A DNA stretch of 64,000 nucleotides, taken from contig NZ_SJEY01000001.1 in NCBI RefSeq assembly GCF_004761875.1, forward strand, positions 310,001 to 374,000, read 5' to 3'. This stretch comes from Roseovarius aestuariivivens (GTDB taxonomy: Bacteria; Pseudomonadota; Alphaproteobacteria; Rhodobacterales; Rhodobacteraceae). Within the stretch, counting starts at the first letter, position 1. The number at the start of each line of letters is the position of its first letter. The notes beneath the pieces were generated by a model. It had not been told where the DNA came from. It saw only the letters and a list, made by a program, of their open reading frames with translations, and did not search any database. The translations under genes were made by a program, and so were the position numbers. Positions 60,696 to 64,000 of the stretch are shown piece by piece.

Positions 60696-63600
60696 GCCCC
60701 GTTCGCTTCCATCAAAAGCTGCGCCTCGTGCTTCTTTAGGCAAAGTCGCGCGGTTTCAAGATGATGCCCCGGAGCGCTGCGTAGCTCGGAGAAGATCGCG
60801 AACAGCTCCTCGCGTGCGGCCGCCGAGATCGCCGTCAGCCCCATATCGCCGGCATGAAAGCTTTCCGTTGCGATGCCCTCGGCATAGATCACCTTATGAT
60901 GGTCGAACATGAGATGAAGATAGGTGATCTCATCGCGCGGCTCCTTGACCACGTCGCGCCCGTCGACCAGATGCTTGGCGGGCACCAGAACTTCCGCATC
61001 GCCGAACAGAAGCTCGGCCCGGTAGCCGGTGAACAGGATCCGGTGCTGCGGCGACACCAAAAGCCCCTCGCGCCCCGTATCGACGGCCCGGGCCCCTACC
61101 CGGGTCGGCGTGAACCGACCGCGTCCGCGCACCGTGCGTCGGCCGATCCATCGGATCGGGCGCAGCCCCTCGTCGCGGGTCACCACCAGGTCACCGATCT
61201 GCAGCGTCTCGACCGGGCGCTCGCCCTGTCCGGTCAGGATGCGCGTGCCGGGGGTGAAGCAGATGATATTCTCCATCTCCCGGAAGGTGACCGACGTCCC
61301 GTCGGCCATGGTGAAGCTGCCCGAAAGACCGCCCCCTGCGCCAGGATCTGAATTGGTAAAGGTGATATCGCTATAGGCGACATCGGGGGTCAGGATCAGC
61401 GGGTCGCCAGCCGTCTCGCCGCCTTCGCCGCCGGCGATATCTATGGCGGCGTTGCCGGTGCCCGTCGTGTCCAGATCCTGCAGCCGGAACGTATCGTCGC
61501 CATCTCCCCCGCTGACGGTATCGCCCTGATCGACCGTGATCGTATCGTTGCCGCTTCCGCCGACGACGGTGTCGGACCCCTCTCCGCCATCGAGAACGTC
61601 ACTTCCCGCGCCCCCGTCGAGGCTGTCGTCGCCGGCTCCTCCGGCGACGGTGTCGGCCCCGTCGCCGCCAGCAAGCGTATCCGCGCCGCCGCCGCCGATC
61701 AGGCTGTCATCCCCGCCGCCGCCCGACAGGGTGTCGGCACCCCCGCCCCCGTCGAACGTGTTGGCGAAACCGTCGCCGGTGATCGTGTCCGCCCCGGACG
61801 AGCCGATCACGTTCTCGATTCCGGTATAGGTGTCGCCCTCCGCCGCGCCGCCGCTGCCGGTGCCGGTCTCAAGATTCACGTCCACCGCTTCGGTCGAGGC
61901 GCTGTAATCCACCGTGTCGCTGTCCGCGCCGCCGTCGAAGGCGTCCGGGGTGGTGTCGGTCAGGCCACCGCTTGTGCCGATGTCGTTGAACTCCGCCAGC
62001 TCCTGCGGGGTGAGCGCCCGGTCATGAATACTGTATTCATCTATTTGGCCGTCGAAGTGATTGTTGTAGTCTCCGCCGTCGTCCTTGGCGCCAAGAACCT
62101 GGTTGTTGGTGCCACTCAGGCTCAGACCGGTGATAATGCCGTCCGCTTGAACGCCGTCGATATATAGCCGCAAAGCGCCGTTACCATAGGTCACCGATAT
62201 CTGCGTCCAGGTCCCGACGCTTAGCGCTCCTGCGGCGCTCAGAGTGACAGAACTTCCACCCTCGAAGAACTCAAGATTGACGTCACCCGATCCGTTGGTG
62301 ATGATCGTCATCCCCTCGGCCTCGGAATTCTCCGTCGTATCGAGGATATAACCGCCAAGCGTGTCGGGATTGACCCAGATTTGATAGGTGCCCTCGGGCG
62401 GAATGAGCGAATTGTCGTTTCCAATGACAATCTCGCTGTTCGATCCCGACAGATCCGCCGCCGACCCCGTTCCCGTCAGACCGGCCGTATTGAAGTTCAC
62501 CCCGGCCCCGGCCGTGCCGTCATTCGCGCTGATGGAATCCGACGCCGTGGTACCGGCAGTCTCGGTAAAGCGCAGGTTGGTCACGCCATTCGTGTCGACG
62601 ACCTGCTGACCGTAATCGACCGGTGTCGTCTCGGTGTCGTCCGCCGCGCTTACGATGGTGTCGTTGCCTGCGCCCGCGTCGACCGTATCGCGCCCTTCGC
62701 CCGGTGCGATGCTGTCATCGCCGCCGAACCCGAAAATGGCGTCGTCGTTGTCACCCTCGGCATTGTCAGCCGCATCCACGCGGTCGCCATCCGGGTCGCC
62801 CAGATACCCGTCGTCGATCGTATCGGCCCCACTGGTGCCTTCGACGATGAACTCACCCGTAGGGATCCCCATCGCAGCGAGCGCGTCCGCGTCGCTGACC
62901 TCCGCCGGGGCGATCCCCACAAGCGTGATCGTCTCGCCGTTCGGAAAACTCAGCAGCGCATTGCCGAAACCGTCGTCGCCCACCGTGACATCGGCGGTGG
63001 TCACCGAAATCCCGTCCGCGTCTGTCAGCCCCGACAGGTCAAGCTGGTCCTGGCCGGTAAAGGTGCCGTCGCCATTGTCGATCGTGCCCTCGAACCCCGA
63101 GACCGTATCGGCGCCGTCGCCGTCGGAAAAGACCACCGTATCGACCGCGCCGTCACCGGCGCCCACGTCGATGCTGTCATTGCCGCCGCGCCCTTCGATC
63201 GTATCGGCCCCTGCGCCGCCGCTCAGCGTATCATTGCCCGATCCGCCGGTCAGAGAATCGTTGCCGATCCCGCCCTCGGCTTGCGTCGAGGCGCTCGATG
63301 TGCGGGCGTCGAAGCGGTCGTCGCCATTGCTGAGCGTGAAGGCCTCGATCTCCGAAAAGGTCCCGCTGTCACCGTCATCGTCGGTATAGGTGCCCGCCTC
63401 ATCGCCGGTGAACACGATATCGGCAGTATCGTCGGCCTGCTCGAAGGACAGCGTATCGTTGTCGGTTCCGCCTTCGCCGCCGATGATCGTGGAGGTGCCG
63501 TACCCGACATGAAAGAGATCCGCACCGTCCCCGCCCAGCAGCGTGTCATCGCCGGCTCCGCCGCGCAGGACGTCATTGCCGTCCAGCCCCTCGACCAGCA

Positions 63601-64000
63601 CGCCCAGGCTGTCGTTACCCGCATCCAGCGTATCGTTCTGATCGGTAAGCCTGACAGCTTCGATCTCGCTGAAACTCAGCGTGTCGGCGCCGTCCGTGGC
63701 CGTGCCGATCTCATTGCCGGAATAGGTGGCCGAGATGCTTGTCGTCGCGAAAGAGAAATCGAGCGTGTCGCTGTCGCTGCCGGTGGTGACTGTCTCGCCG
63801 CCCACGATCGTGTCGGCACCGAACCCGTCCTCGACAAAGAACGTATCCGCGTCCGCGCCCCCAACCAGCGAATCCGCGTCGCCGCCCAGACCGCCGAAAA
63901 CGATATCGGCCCCGTCGCCGCCAAGGATGGTGTCCGCACCCTCGTTGCCCACCAGCGTGTCGTCGCCGGCATCCCCGGCGATCTGGTCATCGCCGAAATT
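60692..64000 (-). CDS. RTX-LamG-Hint large secreted protein, 5' part outside window
   Basis: At least 1102 residues; the frame stays open at 64000, so the start is missing. From the right, the protein has RTX-type calcium-binding nonapeptide repeats (GGxGxDxLxG) and Asp-rich linkers, then a LamG/concanavalin-like domain (IVIGNDNSLIPPEGTYQIWV to FDGQIDEYSIHDRALTPQEL), more RTX repeats, and a C-terminal Hint domain starting CFTPGTRI, with SPQHRILF and HVIYAEGI-like segments. RTX repeats fold with Ca2+ after type I secretion. The Hint Cys should allow autoproteolysis. No secretion ATPase is in view. Confidence 0.9.
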   Translation of the reverse strand, partial: NFGDDQIAGDAGDDTLVGNEGADTILGGDGADIVFGGLGGDADSLVGGADADTFFVEDGFGADTIVGGETVTTGSDSDTLDFSFATTSISATYSGNEIGTATDGADTLSFSEIEAVRLTDQNDTLDAGNDSLGVLVEGLDGNDVLRGGAGDDTLLGGDGADLFHVGYGTSTIIGGEGGTDNDTLSFEQADDTADIVFTGDEAGTYTDDDGDSGTFSEIEAFTLSNGDDRFDARTSSASTQAEGGIGNDSLTGGSGNDTLSGGAGADTIEGRGGNDSIDVGAGDGAVDTVVFSDGDGADTVSGFEGTIDNGDGTFTGQDQLDLSGLTDADGISVTTADVTVGDDGFGNALLSFPNGETITLVGIAPAEVSDADALAAMGIPTGEFIVEGTSGADTIDDGYLGDPDGDRVDAADNAEGDNDDAIFGFGGDDSIAPGEGRDTVDAGAGNDTIVSAADDTETTPVDYGQQVVDTNGVTNLRFTETAGTTASDSISANDGTAGAGVNFNTAGLTGTGSAADLSGSNSEIVIGNDNSLIPPEGTYQIWVNPDTLGGYILDTTENSEAEGMTIITNGSGDVNLEFFEGGSSVTLSAAGALSVGTWTQISVTYGNGALRLYIDGVQADGIITGLSLSGTNNQVLGAKDDGGDYNNHFDGQIDEYSIHDRALTPQELAEFNDIGTSGGLTDTTPDAFDGGADSDTVDYSASTEAVDVNLETGTGSGGAAEGDTYTGIENVIGSSGADTITGDGFANTFDGGGGADTLSGGGGDDSLIGGGGADTLAGGDGADTVAGGAGDDSLDGGAGSDVLDGGEGSDTVVGGSGNDTITVDQGDTVSGGDGDDTFRLQDLDTTGTGNAAIDIAGGEGGETAGDPLILTPDVAYSDITFTNSDPGAGGGLSGSFTMADGTSVTFREMENIICFTPGTRILTGQGERPVETLQIGDLVVTRDEGLRPIRWIGRRTVRGRGRFTPTRVGARAVDTGREGLLVSPQHRILFTGYRAELLFGDAEVLVPAKHLVDGRDVVKEPRDEITYLHLMFDHHKVIYAEGIATESFHAGDMGLTAISAAAREELFAIFSELRSAPGHHLETARLCLKKHEAQLLMEANGA

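Noticed and set aside
61536..63389. Plus-strand frames rich in Ser, Pro and Val opposite the RTX gene
   Set aside because: They are antisense images of the Asp/Gly-rich RTX repeats and have no start signals.
60692..64000. Repeated ~27-base units as a possible CRISPR array
   Set aside because: The units are degenerate codons of RTX nonapeptides in one open frame, not identical direct repeats with unique spacers.

Overview
The window is a dense, GC-rich chromosomal segment from an alphaproteobacterium, most likely a marine Rhodobacterales member (Roseobacter group). Support comes from a trimethylamine monooxygenase (tmm), a non-pyrrolysine MttB-family methyltransferase, ECF, H-NOX-like and GGDEF signalling genes of roseobacter style, a GTTC-N7-GTTC LexA box of the alphaproteobacterial type, an RTX/Hint secreted protein, and many short operons with 4-bp ATGA overlaps. 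No replication origin, rRNA, CRISPR array or prophage was seen.

Layout. 1-2170: inositol-phosphatase end, GFA-family protein, rhomboid protease, TPR protein. 2171-6655: AT-rich accessory strip. It begins with a 5' half copy of tRNA-Leu (2961-2997), carries an IS5-family element (3273-4105) and an orphan sulfotransferase, then 1.4 kb with no convincing gene, and ends at the intact tRNA-Leu(UAA) (6656-6741). This looks like an island at the anticodon loop of tRNA-Leu. 6764-16603: metG, MFS transporter, YceI protein, SOS-linked ImuA-like protein, aldo/keto reductase, XRE regulator, desaturase, DMT transporter, NUDIX. 16635-20849: DUF983, then an EF-hand Met/His-rich protein next to an ECF sigma / small membrane protein / Metal_resist-like set resembling cnrYXH, and a diguanylate cyclase with degenerate receivers. 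20936-31523: DUF3572, HAD, DMT, MttB-family enzyme, H-NOX-like protein plus HNOBA-GGDEF cyclase, UDP-glucuronate epimerase, SulP transporter, flavin reductase, GNAT, EcsC, small orphan.

31580-44772: ptsP, a 620-aa orphan, lysC, SDR, DUF1178, NUDIX, modABC, then an iron block (53-aa protein, hemP, fbpB-like permease, secreted orphan). 44876-49980: tmm, a substrate-binding-protein homologue without signal peptide, rhodanese, GntR regulator and a thioesterase. A 9-mer (CATACCAAT) is shared by the tmm and gntR leaders, which suggests a small regulon for methylated amines. 50040-60695: gatB, membrane protein/HxlR divergon, DUF2235 hydrolase facing a 427-aa orphan, lytic transglycosylase, pepN, class-I-amidotransferase peptidase, flavodoxin-like protein. 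60692-64000: 3' part of a very large RTX-LamG-Hint protein that runs off the window.

The most promising unexplained pieces are the H-NOX-like protein whose heme-ligand histidine is replaced (24555), the tmm-SBP-GntR neighbourhood, the ECF metal-sensing set with its EF-hand partner, the tRNA-Leu island, and the 620-aa orphan. All functional statements rest on motif recognition by eye; no database search was run.
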